64,000 nucleotides of DNA from Cupriavidus oxalaticus (GCF_004768545.1 NZ_CP038635.1:2170001-2234000); one strand, 5' to 3'. Shown: positions 7,230 to 16,653, counted from the first letter of the stretch. Notes: generated by a model not told the origin, from the letters alone. A program made the numbers and translations.

Positions 7230-7263
7230 GCAAAACAGCCGCTTTTGTAAGCGGCTGTTTTGC
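7230..7263 (-). terminator. Rho-independent terminator of tRNA-His
   Basis: GCAAAACAGCCGCTT pairs perfectly with AAGCGGCTGTTTTGC across a TTGT loop, a 15-bp stem. On the minus strand it begins 11 bases after the tRNA CCA end. The AAAACAG/CTGTTTT part makes it usable in both directions. Confidence 0.88.
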
Positions 7264-7273
7264 AAAGAATTTT

Positions 7274-7350
7274 TGGGGTGGCTGATGGGACTCGAACCCA
7301 CGACGACAGGAATCACAATCCTGGACTCTACCAACTGAGCTACAGCCACC
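7274..7350 (-). tRNA. tRNA-His (anticodon GTG)
   Basis: The minus-strand sequence begins GGTGGCTGTAGCTCAGTTGG and ends with an AGCCACC acceptor arm followed by an encoded CCA. The anticodon is GTG (7316 to 7314). The extra 5' G pairs with the discriminator C, which is the hallmark of tRNA-His. The GGTTCGAGTCC T-arm and TAGCTCAGTTGGTAGA D-arm are intact. A strong terminator follows. It stands as a single tRNA in an accessory stretch, a common integration site type, though no flanking duplicate of its 3' end was seen. Confidence 0.97.
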
Positions 7351-7452
7351 GTAGAGGTCATCAGCGAAGCGCTGATCGACGAAAACCAAGATTATACAAA
7401 CACTTTTCCGAGATGGCTAGTATCCCGCACAAATTTTTTTCGGGGGCTTGCA

Positions 7453-7689
7453 TCACACCTTGCGCGGCTGCCACTTGGCCTCCAGCAGCACTGCCTCCTT
7501 GATTGCAGCAATGGTCTCCGCCTCGGTGTCGAAGTGGCCCAGCAACCGGCGCGACTTTCCGTTGAGGACGGCCTCCTGCAATGCCCTGGCCGCGGCTGCC
7601 GAGGTGCCGTGGTGCCAGCAGTAGCGCGCCGTCCATTTGCCATCCTGCAGTTGTTCGGCGACCCAGACCAGCCTGAAGTCCTCAAACAC
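7453..7689 (-). CDS. Small hypothetical protein (about 78 aa), strand-helix architecture
   Basis: The C-terminal part is protein-like: FRLVWVAEQLQDGKW, TARYCWHHGTSAAAARALQEAV, then FDTEAETIAAIKEAVLLEA. The layout is two strands followed by helices, with an F-T-E/A motif like the small proteins ending at 3208 and 6022. The frame stays open up to 8025, but the upstream part reads poorly. I place the start at GTG 7689, with GTG at 7731 as an alternative. The start is the weak point of this call. Function unknown. Confidence 0.5.
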   Translation of the reverse strand: MFEDFRLVWVAEQLQDGKWTARYCWHHGTSAAAARALQEAVLNGKSRRLLGHFDTEAETIAAIKEAVLLEAKWQPRKV

Positions 7690-8056
7690 TTCGCCGAATG
7701 ACTCTTCGTTGTTTGCGTTCCCTTTGTCCACGCTTGCTGCCGTCCGTTCGCCCGTGGCGATGCGAAGAATCGTAGCACGCAGGCCAGGGCGCCAGACATG
7801 GGCGCGGAGCGCGGCAGCGAGAGGCCTTTGCGGTAAGTCACCAATCCACAGGCGATTTGGCGTGCACAGCCCCACCTCTGCAGGGTTCTTGCCGGTCGTG
7901 CGCACAGCGATACTCTGCTCCGAGGGATATTGCCCCCCCTCGATCTTCCCCTCAGGCGGCCCGCCCCATCGGGGGTTCGCTATTGCAATGATTCGCTGGA
8001 ACCTGGCGCACTGGCAGTGGCCCAACCATCTTCAGGATGAATTGCGGGGAAGGAGC

Positions 8057-8212
8057 ATGCCAACGATGCTTGGACGTCTGGCGGGAGTCTTGCTGCTGCT
8101 GGGGATGGTCGCGGCCCTGGGGGGCTGTGCGGCCGGCGGAGCCGATGGACAGGAGTCGGGAATTACGGCCTACGGAACGCTGGACGTGGGCATCAGCCGT
8201 ACTTCGCGATAG
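8057..8212 (+). CDS. Small lipoprotein (51 aa)
   Basis: The ATG at 8057 has a GGGGAAGGAG ribosome binding site. The signal peptide is textbook: MLGRLAGVLLLLGMVAALGGC, with lipobox LGGC placing the acylated Cys at about residue 24. The mature part is only about 28 residues and ends GITAYGTLDVGISRTSR. That ending resembles the first beta strand of Burkholderiales porins (TLYGVLDVG-like), though no porin barrel follows. It could be a genuine short lipoprotein family of this group or a porin-like fragment. Confidence 0.6.
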   Translation: MPTMLGRLAGVLLLLGMVAALGGCAAGGADGQESGITAYGTLDVGISRTSR

Positions 8213-8306
8213 ATCCAACGCTGCCGGCATGACCGATGGAACTCTTTTTCATGCAGTCCGGTCAAACCGGCTCGACTGGCGCGATCGCAGAAGGCCGCAG
8301 AAGGCC

Positions 8307-8334
8307 AAAAAAAGAGTCCGCAGCGCGGACTCTT
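8307..8334 (-). terminator. Rho-independent terminator (minus strand)
   Basis: AAGAGTCCG and CGGACTCTT form a 9-bp stem with a 5-base loop, followed on the minus strand by seven T residues. It lies about 100 bases beyond another minus-strand terminator, so any transcript between them would be very short. Confidence 0.8.
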
Positions 8335-8433
8335 AACTTTAGCGATCTCAAATGCCCTGAAGGCCGTTGCAATGTAACTGTCATCCGGGGATTGCACCAT
8401 TCGGGTAAACGAAGAGCGCCGGACGCGCCGACG

Positions 8434-8456
8434 AAAAAAAGCCCGCCGAAGCGGGC
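8434..8456 (-). terminator. Rho-independent terminator (minus strand)
   Basis: GCCCGC, a CGAA loop (TTCG on the minus strand) and GCGGGC are followed on the minus strand by seven T residues. It is the first strong stop downstream of dusA, 238 bases after its end. Confidence 0.88.
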
Positions 8457-8693
8457 CGAATAATCAGTTGAAGAAAGCCCTGTATTCGAGGGCAGGCACA
8501 GTGTAAAAAAGTGCCCTGCCTCGGCGAATTAGGGGAATCCCTTTGCGGGCGCCAGTTCCGGGGCGATCGGACATTGCAAGTGTCGAGTGCGCTACGCTCC
8601 CGGGAGGCATGCACAGTTTGGCGATTCGGTGTTAGAGCAGCGATTCAAGCGCCCAAAAGCAGGCCGGTGCTCGATCGCTCAGCGCGACTCGCC

Positions 8694-9731
8694 CTATGCC
8701 GCCAGCGGCTGTGACGCCAGGGGACGCAGGTGTGTACGCGCCTCTGCAAACAGTGCATCCACATCGGCGCGAGTGCGCGCGGCATGCATGCGCTTTGCAT
8801 CGGACAGCACGCGGCGCCAGCCTCGTCCTCCCGCAACGCCGCGGTACAGCCCCAGCATATGCCGAGTAGCGGCGCCCATGTACCCGCCGCGCTCGACCAT
8901 GTCGCCGATGTAACCCTGCATCGATAGTTCTACATCCAGCCGCGATCGCACTGCCGCCTCGGCGTCGCCATAGAAGCGTACGTCCACTTCCGCCAGCAGA
9001 TAGGGCTGGTGGTAGGCCTCGCGGCCAATCATCACGCCATCGACGTGCTGCAGGTGCCGAGCCATCTCGTCATAGGTGGCGATGCCGCCATTGATCAGGA
9101 TCTCCAGCTGCGGAAATTCCTGTTTCAGCTGGTATGCCACTTCATAGCGCAGCGGCGGGATCTCGCGGTTTTCCTTTGGACTCAGGCCTTTCAGGATGGC
9201 ATTGCGCGCATGGACGATAAATGTGTCGCAGCCCGCCTCCGCGACCATGCCGACAAAATCCCGCACGAAATCGTAGTGCTCGATGGTATCGATGCCGATG
9301 CGATGCTTTACCGTCACCGGGATGCTGACCGCATCGCGCATCGCCTTCACGCAATCGGCAACCAGTTCGGGCTCCGCCATCAGGCAGGCGCCGAAAGCGC
9401 CGCGCTGCACGCGTTCGGACGGGCAGCCGCAATTCAGGTTGATCTCCTTGTAGCCCCATTGCTCGCCCAACTTCGCCGCCGCGGCCAGGTCTGCCGGCTC
9501 GCTCCCGCCAAGTTGCAGCGCGACAGGCTGCTCGGCCGCATCGAAATCCAGGTGGCGCGGCACGTCGCCATGCAGCAGCGCACCGGTGGTCACCATCTCG
9601 GTGTACAGCCAGGTATGGCGGCTGAGCTGGCGATGGAAGGTGCGGCAATGGCGGTCAGTCCAGTCCATCATCGGCGCCACGGAGACGCGGCGCGGACTTG
9701 CCGCGGCAGGTTTACCTTGAAAATGGGTCAT
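8694..9731 (-). CDS. dusA: tRNA-dihydrouridine(20/20a) synthase DusA
   Basis: An FMN enzyme that reduces uridine to dihydrouridine in the tRNA D-loop. With the ATG at 9731 the protein is 345 residues, as expected for DusA. The N-terminal SVAPMMDWTDRHCR motif (residues 17-30) and the DusA signature NLNCGCPSERVQRGAFGACLM (about 98-118) are intact, with Cys116 the expected catalytic acid. The later NGGI and GVMIGREAY motifs bind FMN phosphate. A TTG at 9755 extends the frame by eight residues but is not needed. dusA genes are known phage integration targets, and the accessory stretch lies downstream of this copy's 3' end. Confidence 0.95.
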   Translation of the reverse strand: MTHFQGKPAAASPRRVSVAPMMDWTDRHCRTFHRQLSRHTWLYTEMVTTGALLHGDVPRHLDFDAAEQPVALQLGGSEPADLAAAAKLGEQWGYKEINLNCGCPSERVQRGAFGACLMAEPELVADCVKAMRDAVSIPVTVKHRIGIDTIEHYDFVRDFVGMVAEAGCDTFIVHARNAILKGLSPKENREIPPLRYEVAYQLKQEFPQLEILINGGIATYDEMARHLQHVDGVMIGREAYHQPYLLAEVDVRFYGDAEAAVRSRLDVELSMQGYIGDMVERGGYMGAATRHMLGLYRGVAGGRGWRRVLSDAKRMHAARTRADVDALFAEARTHLRPLASQPLAA

Positions 9732-10019
9732 CTTGGAACGGATCGGCGCGACCAATCCTCATGCTACTCGCAGATATCAACAACGCCCGGTGGAGGCGAT
9801 TCCCGTGCGGCGGAGGCGTCGCACAATGCAGCCGCAGCAGTATTGCGGCTTTTCGGGAGGCGCACGAGTTTACCACCCTGGCAGATCTTTCGCCTGAGAC
9901 GCAGGCCGCCACGACCAGGCTGCAACGAAGGTCGCAGCCGGCGCGGCGAAATCTGAATCTACTCGACGATCCTGACCATGAACGATCAGTAATGCCCGGA
10001 CGCGGCCGGGCCCAGGGGC

Positions 10020-10583
10020 TCATCGTGTGGCAGCAGTCTTGTCGATCCACGTGGCGAACGCGGTCAGGAACTTGTCGAGGAACCCCCGCGTGGATTCGTT
10101 GGCAATGCCGCCCTGCTCGTCGAGCAGTTTGTCGACACCGCTGATATAGGCCTCGGGCTGCTGCAGGACCGGAACATTGAGGAAAACCATCGACTGCCGC
10201 AGGTGATGATTTGCGCCAAACCCGCCGACGGCACCCGGCGAGGCACTGATGATGGCGCCGGGCTTGCCGTCCCAGACGCTGCTGCCATAGGGGCGCGAGC
10301 CCACGTCGATGGCGTTCTTCAACGGTGCGGGGACCGAGCGGTTGTACTCGGGCGTGACGAACAGCACCGCATCGGCGCGACGCACACGGTCGCGGAATGC
10401 GACCCAGGTCTGCGGCGGCTTGTCGTCCAGGTCCTGGTTGTAGAGCTGCAGGTCGCCGATCTCGACGATCTCCAGCTTGAGTTGTGCCGGCGCCTGCGCG
10501 ATCAGCGCCTTGGCCAGCTTGCGGTTATACGACTCCTTGCGCAGGCTTCCCACCAGTACAACGACATCACGAGGATTGCTCAT
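10020..10583 (-). CDS. NADPH-dependent FMN reductase (ChrR/YieF-like)
   Basis: The ATG at 10583 follows GGGAGC and gives a 187-residue flavodoxin-fold protein. The FMN-binding loop GSLRKESYNRKLA (about residues 11-23) and the family motif VTPEYNRSVPAPLKNAID (about 88-105) identify the NAD(P)H-dependent FMN reductase family that includes quinone, azo-dye and chromate reductases. The physiological substrate cannot be fixed from sequence. A longer frame up to 10730 is not supported. It has no operon partner; the hydrolase gene upstream ends 159 bases away. Confidence 0.88.
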   Translation of the reverse strand: MSNPRDVVVLVGSLRKESYNRKLAKALIAQAPAQLKLEIVEIGDLQLYNQDLDDKPPQTWVAFRDRVRRADAVLFVTPEYNRSVPAPLKNAIDVGSRPYGSSVWDGKPGAIISASPGAVGGFGANHHLRQSMVFLNVPVLQQPEAYISGVDKLLDEQGGIANESTRGFLDKFLTAFATWIDKTAATR

Positions 10584-10742
10584 CACGGCTCCCTTGTCTG
10601 TGTGGACACTTGAAGCGGACGGTGCGGGCGCCATGGCTGGCATGGCTAGCCGCGCCGGTCCAGCCACCACTCTACCCGAGTCGCGACTGGTCCGCCGCGA
10701 AGCGAGCGGCGCGCACGGCCGCCCGGCCATGTGAACGGGCGG

Positions 10743-11831
10743 TCAGGCGCCCTTGCCCAGCGCGGCCAGCGGATGGTCTTCCGTACGCCACGGGCTGTCG
10801 AAGAACGACTGGATCGTCTCGCGGCCAACCTCATCCAGCCGGGCATGCTGCCAGCGCGGCTTGTGGTCCTTGTCGATCGCCAGGGCGCGGATGCCTTCGA
10901 CGCCGTCGCCATTGCGGAACACGTAGTACATCATGTCCAGTTCCATGCGCAACTCATCTTCGAGCGACATGCCGCGCGCGCGCCGGATCTGCTCCAGCGA
11001 CACGCACAGCATCAGCGGCGAGCGGCTGCGCAGCATGGCAGCGGTCTGCGCGGCCCAGTCGCCCGGCGCATCGCTGACGGCCGCCAGGATGTCCTGCGCG
11101 GTATTGCCGGCGAACAATGCGTCGATCTGTGCGGACAGGCCAGCCAGCGTGCTTTGCGCAGGCAGGCAGTCTGCGCGGTGCGGTGCGGTGAAGCCATCGA
11201 TATGCGCGAGGACGGCCTCGCCGCTGGCAAACTGCTGCGCGCGCAGCGAAGCGACCAGCTCGGCCAGCCGGTTGCCGGGCAGGTAGGCATCGGCCAGGCC
11301 TGCGTACAGCGCATCGGCCGCGCTGATCGCGGTGCCGGTCAGCCCCAGGTATTCGCCGATATGGCCTGGCGTGCGTGCCAGGAACCAGCCGCCGCCGACA
11401 TCGGGGAACAGGCCGATATTGGTCTCGGGCATGGCCATCCTGGTGCGCTCGGTGACCAGGCGCAGCCGGGCCCCTTGCGAAATACCCATGCCGCCACCCA
11501 TCACCACGCCGTCCATCAGCGCGATATAAGGCTTGGCGTAGCGGTGGATCAGGAAATTGAGCGCGTATTCCTCGACAAAGAACTGGTCGAGCAGCGGATC
11601 GCCTTCATGCGCCGCCTTGTGGAAGTAGCGGATATCGCCGCCAGCGCAGAATGCCTTGCCGCCGGCACCGGCAACCACCACCGCCACCACTTCGGGCGCC
11701 GAAGCCCACGCCTGCAGCGCCTGGGTCATGGCGCGGATCATGTCCAGCGACAGTGCGTTGAGCGCCTGCGGACGATTCAGCGTCAGGTATCCGATGCCAC
11801 CGTGGACTTCGGTCGTGACGAATTCAGTCAT
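10743..11831 (-). CDS. 3-hydroxyisobutyryl-CoA hydrolase-like enoyl-CoA hydratase/isomerase protein
   Basis: The crotonase-fold protein of 362 residues starts at an ATG behind GGAGGAGC. Oxyanion-hole motifs FCAGGDIRYF (about residues 64-73) and DGVVMGGGMGIS, then ETNIGLFPDVGGGWFLAR, match the 3-hydroxyisobutyryl-CoA hydrolase group rather than short enoyl-CoA hydratases. The C-terminal extension of about 100 residues is also typical. The family acts in valine breakdown; some members are annotated only as hydratases. The upstream frame to 11921 reads poorly. Confidence 0.88.
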   Translation of the reverse strand: MTEFVTTEVHGGIGYLTLNRPQALNALSLDMIRAMTQALQAWASAPEVVAVVVAGAGGKAFCAGGDIRYFHKAAHEGDPLLDQFFVEEYALNFLIHRYAKPYIALMDGVVMGGGMGISQGARLRLVTERTRMAMPETNIGLFPDVGGGWFLARTPGHIGEYLGLTGTAISAADALYAGLADAYLPGNRLAELVASLRAQQFASGEAVLAHIDGFTAPHRADCLPAQSTLAGLSAQIDALFAGNTAQDILAAVSDAPGDWAAQTAAMLRSRSPLMLCVSLEQIRRARGMSLEDELRMELDMMYYVFRNGDGVEGIRALAIDKDHKPRWQHARLDEVGRETIQSFFDSPWRTEDHPLAALGKGA

Positions 11832-11946
11832 GTCTTGCTCCTCCAATGCAACTGGCGATTTTACGCCAGTCGCACCGGCAGGCGTACCCCGTGGGCGGCT
11901 TGCGGCGCATGCAAGGGCCATGCGCGTGCGCCGCCGGCGGCCGCGT

Positions 11947-13515
11947 TCAGGCCAGCCTGAACGTCGCCACCAGCGCCGTCAGGCGCTGCGCCTGGTCTTC
12001 CAGCGAAGCGGCCGCGGCGGCGGCCTGCTCGACCAGCGCCGCGTTCTGCTGGGTCATGCTGTCCATCTGCGACACCGCCACGTTGACCTGCTCGATGCCG
12101 TGCGACTGTTCGTCCGACGCCGCGCTGATATCGCCGATGATGCCGCTCACGCGCCGCACGGCGTGGACGATGTCCTCCATGGCGCGGCCGGCATCGTCGA
12201 CCAGTCCCGTGCCTTCGCGCACGTTCGCCACCGAAGCGCCGATCAGCGTGCGGATTTCCTTCGATGCGCCGGCGCAGCGCTGCGCCAGGTCGCGCACGTC
12301 GCCCGCGACCACCGCGAAGCCGCGGCCGTGCTCGCCGGCGCGCGCCGCTTCGACGGCGGCATTGAGCGCGAGGATATTGGTCTGGAACGCGATCTTCTCG
12401 ATCACGTCGATGATGTCCACGATCTTGCTCGAACTGCCGTCGATCGAACGCATGGTATCGACCACGCGCGACACCGCCTCGCTGCCCCGCTCTGCCAGCG
12501 CGCTGGCGTCGGTGGCCAGCGTGCGCGCCTCACGCGCGCTGTCGGCATTCTGGCGCACGGTACTGGTCAGCTCTTCCATGCTCGATGCGGTTTCTTCCAG
12601 CGATGCGGCCTGTTGCTCGGTACGCTGCGACAGGTCGGCGTTGCCGCTGGCGATCTGCTTGCTGGCCGAGGCAATGGCGTCGGCACCACCGCGCACTTCA
12701 CCCACCATCGCCACCAGGCTGTATTGCATGCGGCCCAGCATGCCGAGCATGCGCGCGGTTTCGTTGCGCGCCGACTCATCGGCCTGCACGCCACCGCCGT
12801 CCGCTGCCTGGACACTCAGGTCGCCGCCGGCGATCCTGTCGAAGCGCGCGATGGCGACATCGAGGGGCTGCACGATCGAACCGCGCAGGCGCCACGCCAC
12901 CACGGTACTGAACGCCAGCCCGAGCACCAGTGCCATGACCGACAGCGTGAACAGGTTGCGATAGCGGTGCTGCGACGCCTCGTAGACCTCCTTCGCGCTG
13001 GCCAGCTGCAGCTTGTTGAGTTCGGCATTGGCCGCGGTGAAGGCGATGTCGAGCCTGGGGATTTCCTCGAGCACGTACTTCATCACGGCATCGCGATCGG
13101 CCGCGTGCAACGCGGCGATCATGGGTGCCACACCTTGCTTGAACAGTGCGTCGCGCTTGGCGGTGACATCATCGACCATTCTCTCCTCATCAGCCGGGCG
13201 CTGCAGCGCAAGGTAGGCCTTCCATGCTTTCTCGGAATCGCGCGCAAAACCCTCGGCGGTCGCGGCGCGGGCCTTGGCGTCGGCGGGGTCCGTGGCAAAG
13301 GTGGCCTGGTCGAGCAGCACCCGCACCAGCAGCTGGTTCGAGCGCGCCTCGGCAAGATGCACCGCTGCCGACAGCTGCTGCGAATAGATCTGGCGCGTGG
13401 CATCGTTGCTGCGCGACATGCCGAGCCAACCGACGGCACCGACAATCAGAAGCAACAAGTTGGTAACGATGGTCAGGAACCACAATCTGGCTCCGATGGT
13501 GGTGTTCTTGAACAT
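11947..13515 (-). CDS. Methyl-accepting chemotaxis protein
   Basis: An inner-membrane chemoreceptor of 522 residues. Transmembrane segment 1 (about residues 9-33) is followed by a four-helix-bundle periplasmic domain (about 34-190). Transmembrane segment 2 (LSVMALVLGLAFSTVVAW) leads into a HAMP domain and a long cytoplasmic coiled coil. The highly conserved hairpin tip is present (NILALNAAVEAARAGEHGRGF). There is no C-terminal NWETF-type pentapeptide, so adaptation enzymes would not dock there. It starts at ATG 13515 behind GGAGC and has no chemotaxis genes next to it. The ligand is unknown. Confidence 0.93.
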   Translation of the reverse strand: MFKNTTIGARLWFLTIVTNLLLLIVGAVGWLGMSRSNDATRQIYSQQLSAAVHLAEARSNQLLVRVLLDQATFATDPADAKARAATAEGFARDSEKAWKAYLALQRPADEERMVDDVTAKRDALFKQGVAPMIAALHAADRDAVMKYVLEEIPRLDIAFTAANAELNKLQLASAKEVYEASQHRYRNLFTLSVMALVLGLAFSTVVAWRLRGSIVQPLDVAIARFDRIAGGDLSVQAADGGGVQADESARNETARMLGMLGRMQYSLVAMVGEVRGGADAIASASKQIASGNADLSQRTEQQAASLEETASSMEELTSTVRQNADSAREARTLATDASALAERGSEAVSRVVDTMRSIDGSSSKIVDIIDVIEKIAFQTNILALNAAVEAARAGEHGRGFAVVAGDVRDLAQRCAGASKEIRTLIGASVANVREGTGLVDDAGRAMEDIVHAVRRVSGIIGDISAASDEQSHGIEQVNVAVSQMDSMTQQNAALVEQAAAAAASLEDQAQRLTALVATFRLA

Positions 13516-13774
13516 TGAAGCTCCGGGGTTAGAAGGGCGAAAAATGCGGGGCGAAGGCGTTTGCGAAACCAGGGGACGTGGCATGCCGCCCCCCTGCTCA
13601 TCTACGGCGCGCACAACGGTTCCTTAACCCGGATTACTTGCCTTCCAATGCGCGACACAACTGCGCATCAGTACAGCAATGCGGGGATACGCCCGATGCG
13701 GCTCACCCGCGTCATCGCGCATGTTTGGAGGAACTCCTCGTAGCAATTCCGCATGAAATGTGCACACTTGCGGG

Positions 13775-14635
13775 ATGACCACCGAATCGCTCGATCCCGA
13801 ACTCGTGCTGCTGGCGTTTGCGCCGGTCTTCCTGTTGGCCATTGCCGGCGAGGCCTGGTACTGGGCACGCCGCGACCGGTCGGTGTACAGCCTGCGCGAT
13901 ACCGTCTCCAATGCGACGCTCGCGCTAATGCACCAGGCCTCGGACGCCTTCTTCCTCTGGCTGATGATCCGGACGGTGTATAGCTGGTGTTACCGGCATG
14001 GATTGCATGCAGTCCCGGAGACGGCGTGGTCGTTCGCGCTGTTGCTGCTGTTGCAGGACTTCCTGTACTACTGGTTCCACCGCGCCAGCCATCGCGTGCG
14101 CTGGCTATGGGCGTCCCACGTGACGCATCACTCGTCGGAAGGCATGAATTTCTCGACGGCGTTCCGGCAGAGCCTGACATATCCGCTGTCCGGGATGTGG
14201 CTGTTCTGGATTCCGCTGGCGTATATCGGCTTCACGCCGGGCTGGGTGATCCTGGCCGTGGGCCTGAATCTGGCATTCCAGTTCTTCGTCCATACGCGGC
14301 TGGGGCGGCGCCGGCCGTGGATCGAATCGGTGTTCAATACGCCTTCGGTCCATCGCGTGCATCACGCCAGGAACCCGCGGTACATCGACCGCAACTACGC
14401 CGGCGTGCTGACGGTATGGGACAGGCTCTTCGGCACCTTCGTCCCCGAGCGGGAGGCGCCGGTGTACGGCATCACGCGGCAGGTGCGCACGCACAATCCG
14501 CTGACGCTGACCTTCCACGAATGGCGCGACATGTTCGTGGATGCGTGGCGCGACCGGGATTTGCGCTACCTGTGGAAGCCGCCGGAATGGCGCAGCCCGC
14601 GTGCGTCCGCCACGGAGGTGCTTCCGGGAACGTAG
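13775..14635 (+). CDS. Sterol desaturase / fatty acid hydroxylase superfamily membrane protein
   Basis: A multi-span membrane di-iron enzyme of 286 residues. The three histidine clusters are intact: HRASH (102-106), HVTHH (115-119) and HRVHH (193-197). Several hydrophobic spans flank them. The fold predicts C-H hydroxylation or desaturation of a lipid-like substrate; which lipid is unknown. The start at ATG 13775 is chosen over the GTG at 13760. A strong terminator follows the gene. Confidence 0.9.
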   Translation: MTTESLDPELVLLAFAPVFLLAIAGEAWYWARRDRSVYSLRDTVSNATLALMHQASDAFFLWLMIRTVYSWCYRHGLHAVPETAWSFALLLLLQDFLYYWFHRASHRVRWLWASHVTHHSSEGMNFSTAFRQSLTYPLSGMWLFWIPLAYIGFTPGWVILAVGLNLAFQFFVHTRLGRRRPWIESVFNTPSVHRVHHARNPRYIDRNYAGVLTVWDRLFGTFVPEREAPVYGITRQVRTHNPLTLTFHEWRDMFVDAWRDRDLRYLWKPPEWRSPRASATEVLPGT

Positions 14636-14667
14636 GAGCCAGATGCATCTGGTGACGCGGCGGGAAT

Positions 14668-14699
14668 AAAAAAACCGCGCTCGAAAGCGCGGTTTTTTT
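14668..14699. terminator. Bidirectional terminator between convergent genes
   Basis: AAAAAAACCGCGCT, CGAA loop, AGCGCGGTTTTTTT. The stem is flanked by A and T runs and therefore ends both the desaturase transcript (plus) and the typA transcript (minus). Confidence 0.93.
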
Positions 14700-14713
14700 G
14701 ACACCGAAAGCGC

Positions 14714-16534
14714 TTATGCGCCTTCGCGTGCGGCACGCTTGCGCTCATGCTCCTTCAGGTGGCGCTTGCGCAGGCGGATGCTCTTCGGCGTGAGCTCGAC
14801 CAGTTCGTCGTCGGCGATGAATTCCACCGCGTACTCGAGCGACATCTGGATCGGCGGCACCAGGCGCACGGCTTCATCGGTACCCGAAGCGCGCACGTTG
14901 GTCAGCTGCTTGCCCTTGATCGGGTTGACCACCAGGTCGTTGTCGCGGCTGTGGATGCCGATGATCATGCCTTCGTACAGCGCATCGCCCGGCTTGACGA
15001 ACATGCGGCCACGGTCCTGCAGCTTCCACAACGCGTAGGCCACCGCATCGCCGTCGTCCTGCGAGATCAGCACGCCGTTGTGGCGCTCGCCCAGGCCGCC
15101 TTCGCGCACCGGCGCGTAGTCGTCGAAGATATGGCTGATCAGGCCGGTGCCGCGCGTCAGCGTCAGGAACTCGCCCTGGAAGCCGATCAGGCCGCGGGCC
15201 GGGATGCGGTATTCCAGGCGGGTACGGCCCTTGCCGTCCGACGCCATGTCGAGCAGTTCGCCCTTGCGGCGGCCCAGCTCTTCCATCACGCCGCCCTGGT
15301 GGCTGTCTTCGACGTCCACGGTCAGCAGTTCGTACGGCTCGTGCTTGACGCCGTCGATTTCCTTGAACACCACGCGCGGACGCGACACGGCCAGTTCGTA
15401 GCCTTCGCGGCGCATGTTTTCCAGCAGGATGGTCAGGTGCAGTTCGCCGCGGCCCGACACTTCGAAGACGGTGTCGTCGCCGGTATCGGCCACGCGCAGC
15501 GCCACGTTCGACTTCAGTTCGCGGTCAAGGCGCTCGCGCAGCTGGCGGCTGGTCACGAACTTGCCTTCACGGCCTGCCAGCGGCGAAGTGTTGACGCAGA
15601 AGTTCATGGTCAGCGTCGGCTCGTCCACCTTCAGCATCGGCAGCGCGTCCTGGGCGTCCGGCGCACACACGGTGCAGCCGATGCCCAGTTCTTCGATGCC
15701 GTTGATCAGCACGATGTCGCCGGCTTCGGCCTCGGGCACGATCTCGCGCTCCAGGCCCTGGAACTTCAGCACCTGGTTGATGCGGCCCTTGATCGGGTTG
15801 CCTTCCGGGCCGAACTTGACCACCACGTCCTGCAGCGGACGGGCGCGGCCACGCGAGATGCGGCCCACGCCGATCTTGCCGACGTAGCTGGAGTAGTCCA
15901 GCGAAATGATCTGCAGCTGCAGGGGGCCGTCCCGGTCGTCGTCACGCACCGGCACCTTGTCCAGCACGGTCTCGAACAGCGGCTTCATGTCGCCGTCACG
16001 CACGTCTTCGGTGAGGCCGGCAAAGCCGTTCAGGCCCGATGCGTAGATCACCGGGAAGTCGAGCTGCTCATCGGTCGCACCCAGCTTGTCGAACAGGTCG
16101 AAGGTCTGGTTGATGACCCAGTCCGGGCGCGCGCCCGGACGGTCGATCTTGTTGACCACCACGATCGGCTTCAGGCCCAGCGCCAGCGCCTTGCGCGTGA
16201 CGAAGCGGGTCTGGGGCATCGGGCCCTCGACCGCGTCGACCAGCAGCAGCACGCCGTCGACCATCGACAGCACGCGCTCCACTTCACCGCCGAAGTCGGC
16301 GTGGCCCGGGGTGTCGACGATGTTGATATGGGTGCCGTTGTATTCGACGGCACAGTTCTTCGCGAGAATCGTGATCCCGCGTTCCTTTTCCAGGTCGTTC
16401 GAGTCCATCACCCGCTCGGCGACTTGCTGGTTGTCGCGGAAGGTGCCTGCCTGGCGCAGGAGCTGGTCGACCAGGGTGGTCTTGCCATGATCGACGTGGG
16501 CGATGATGGCGATGTTTCGGATGGCGCGGGTCAT
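14714..16534 (-). CDS. typA: Ribosome-associated GTPase TypA/BipA
   Basis: A translational GTPase of the EF-G-like family involved in ribosome assembly and stress or cold adaptation. The 606-residue length is typical. The P-loop [10 protein letters not shown] (residues 12-21), the [13 protein letters not shown]3 motif and the NKIDRPGA G4 motif are present. EF-G-like domains and the BipA C-terminal domain follow. It stands alone, ending at the bidirectional terminator shared with the desaturase gene. Confidence 0.97.
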   Translation of the reverse strand: MTRAIRNIAIIAHVDHGKTTLVDQLLRQAGTFRDNQQVAERVMDSNDLEKERGITILAKNCAVEYNGTHINIVDTPGHADFGGEVERVLSMVDGVLLLVDAVEGPMPQTRFVTRKALALGLKPIVVVNKIDRPGARPDWVINQTFDLFDKLGATDEQLDFPVIYASGLNGFAGLTEDVRDGDMKPLFETVLDKVPVRDDDRDGPLQLQIISLDYSSYVGKIGVGRISRGRARPLQDVVVKFGPEGNPIKGRINQVLKFQGLEREIVPEAEAGDIVLINGIEELGIGCTVCAPDAQDALPMLKVDEPTLTMNFCVNTSPLAGREGKFVTSRQLRERLDRELKSNVALRVADTGDDTVFEVSGRGELHLTILLENMRREGYELAVSRPRVVFKEIDGVKHEPYELLTVDVEDSHQGGVMEELGRRKGELLDMASDGKGRTRLEYRIPARGLIGFQGEFLTLTRGTGLISHIFDDYAPVREGGLGERHNGVLISQDDGDAVAYALWKLQDRGRMFVKPGDALYEGMIIGIHSRDNDLVVNPIKGKQLTNVRASGTDEAVRLVPPIQMSLEYAVEFIADDELVELTPKSIRLRKRHLKEHERKRAAREGA

Positions 16535-16653
16535 TGCTGCGTCTCGCTAAGAGCGGCCCTCGCAAGGAGGGTCGGAGAATCTGAGGTAACCCAACATTCT
16601 AGCATGTTGCGGCGCAAGATGCGTTGACTCAACCGTCACTCCCTTAGCAAATA

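Larger units (their letters stand above)
8213..8693. other. Non-coding interval between a small lipoprotein gene and dusA
   Basis: The interval holds two minus-strand terminators (8307-8334 and 8434-8456) and no convincing gene. A 36-codon minus-strand frame just upstream of the second terminator, ending ALFYTVPALEYRAFFN, is noted but has no clear ribosome binding site. Confidence 0.4.

Noticed and set aside
8467..8577. 36-codon minus-strand frame ending ALFYTVPALEYRAFFN
   Set aside because: No clear ribosome binding site and no recognised family; too short to support.
7261..8693. Attachment-site duplication for an island integrated at tRNA-His or dusA
   Set aside because: I looked for a second copy of the tRNA 3' end and of dusA sequence in the window and saw none. 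No integrase gene is present. Island status rests on gene content only.
9732..10019. Possible gene between dusA and the FMN reductase
   Set aside because: No frame here has a ribosome binding site or protein-like content. A GCCCGG/CCGGGC hairpin at 9994-10011 without T run may be a weak stop for the reductase transcript.
14747..16627. Open plus-strand frame of about 630 codons
   Set aside because: Antisense shadow of typA.
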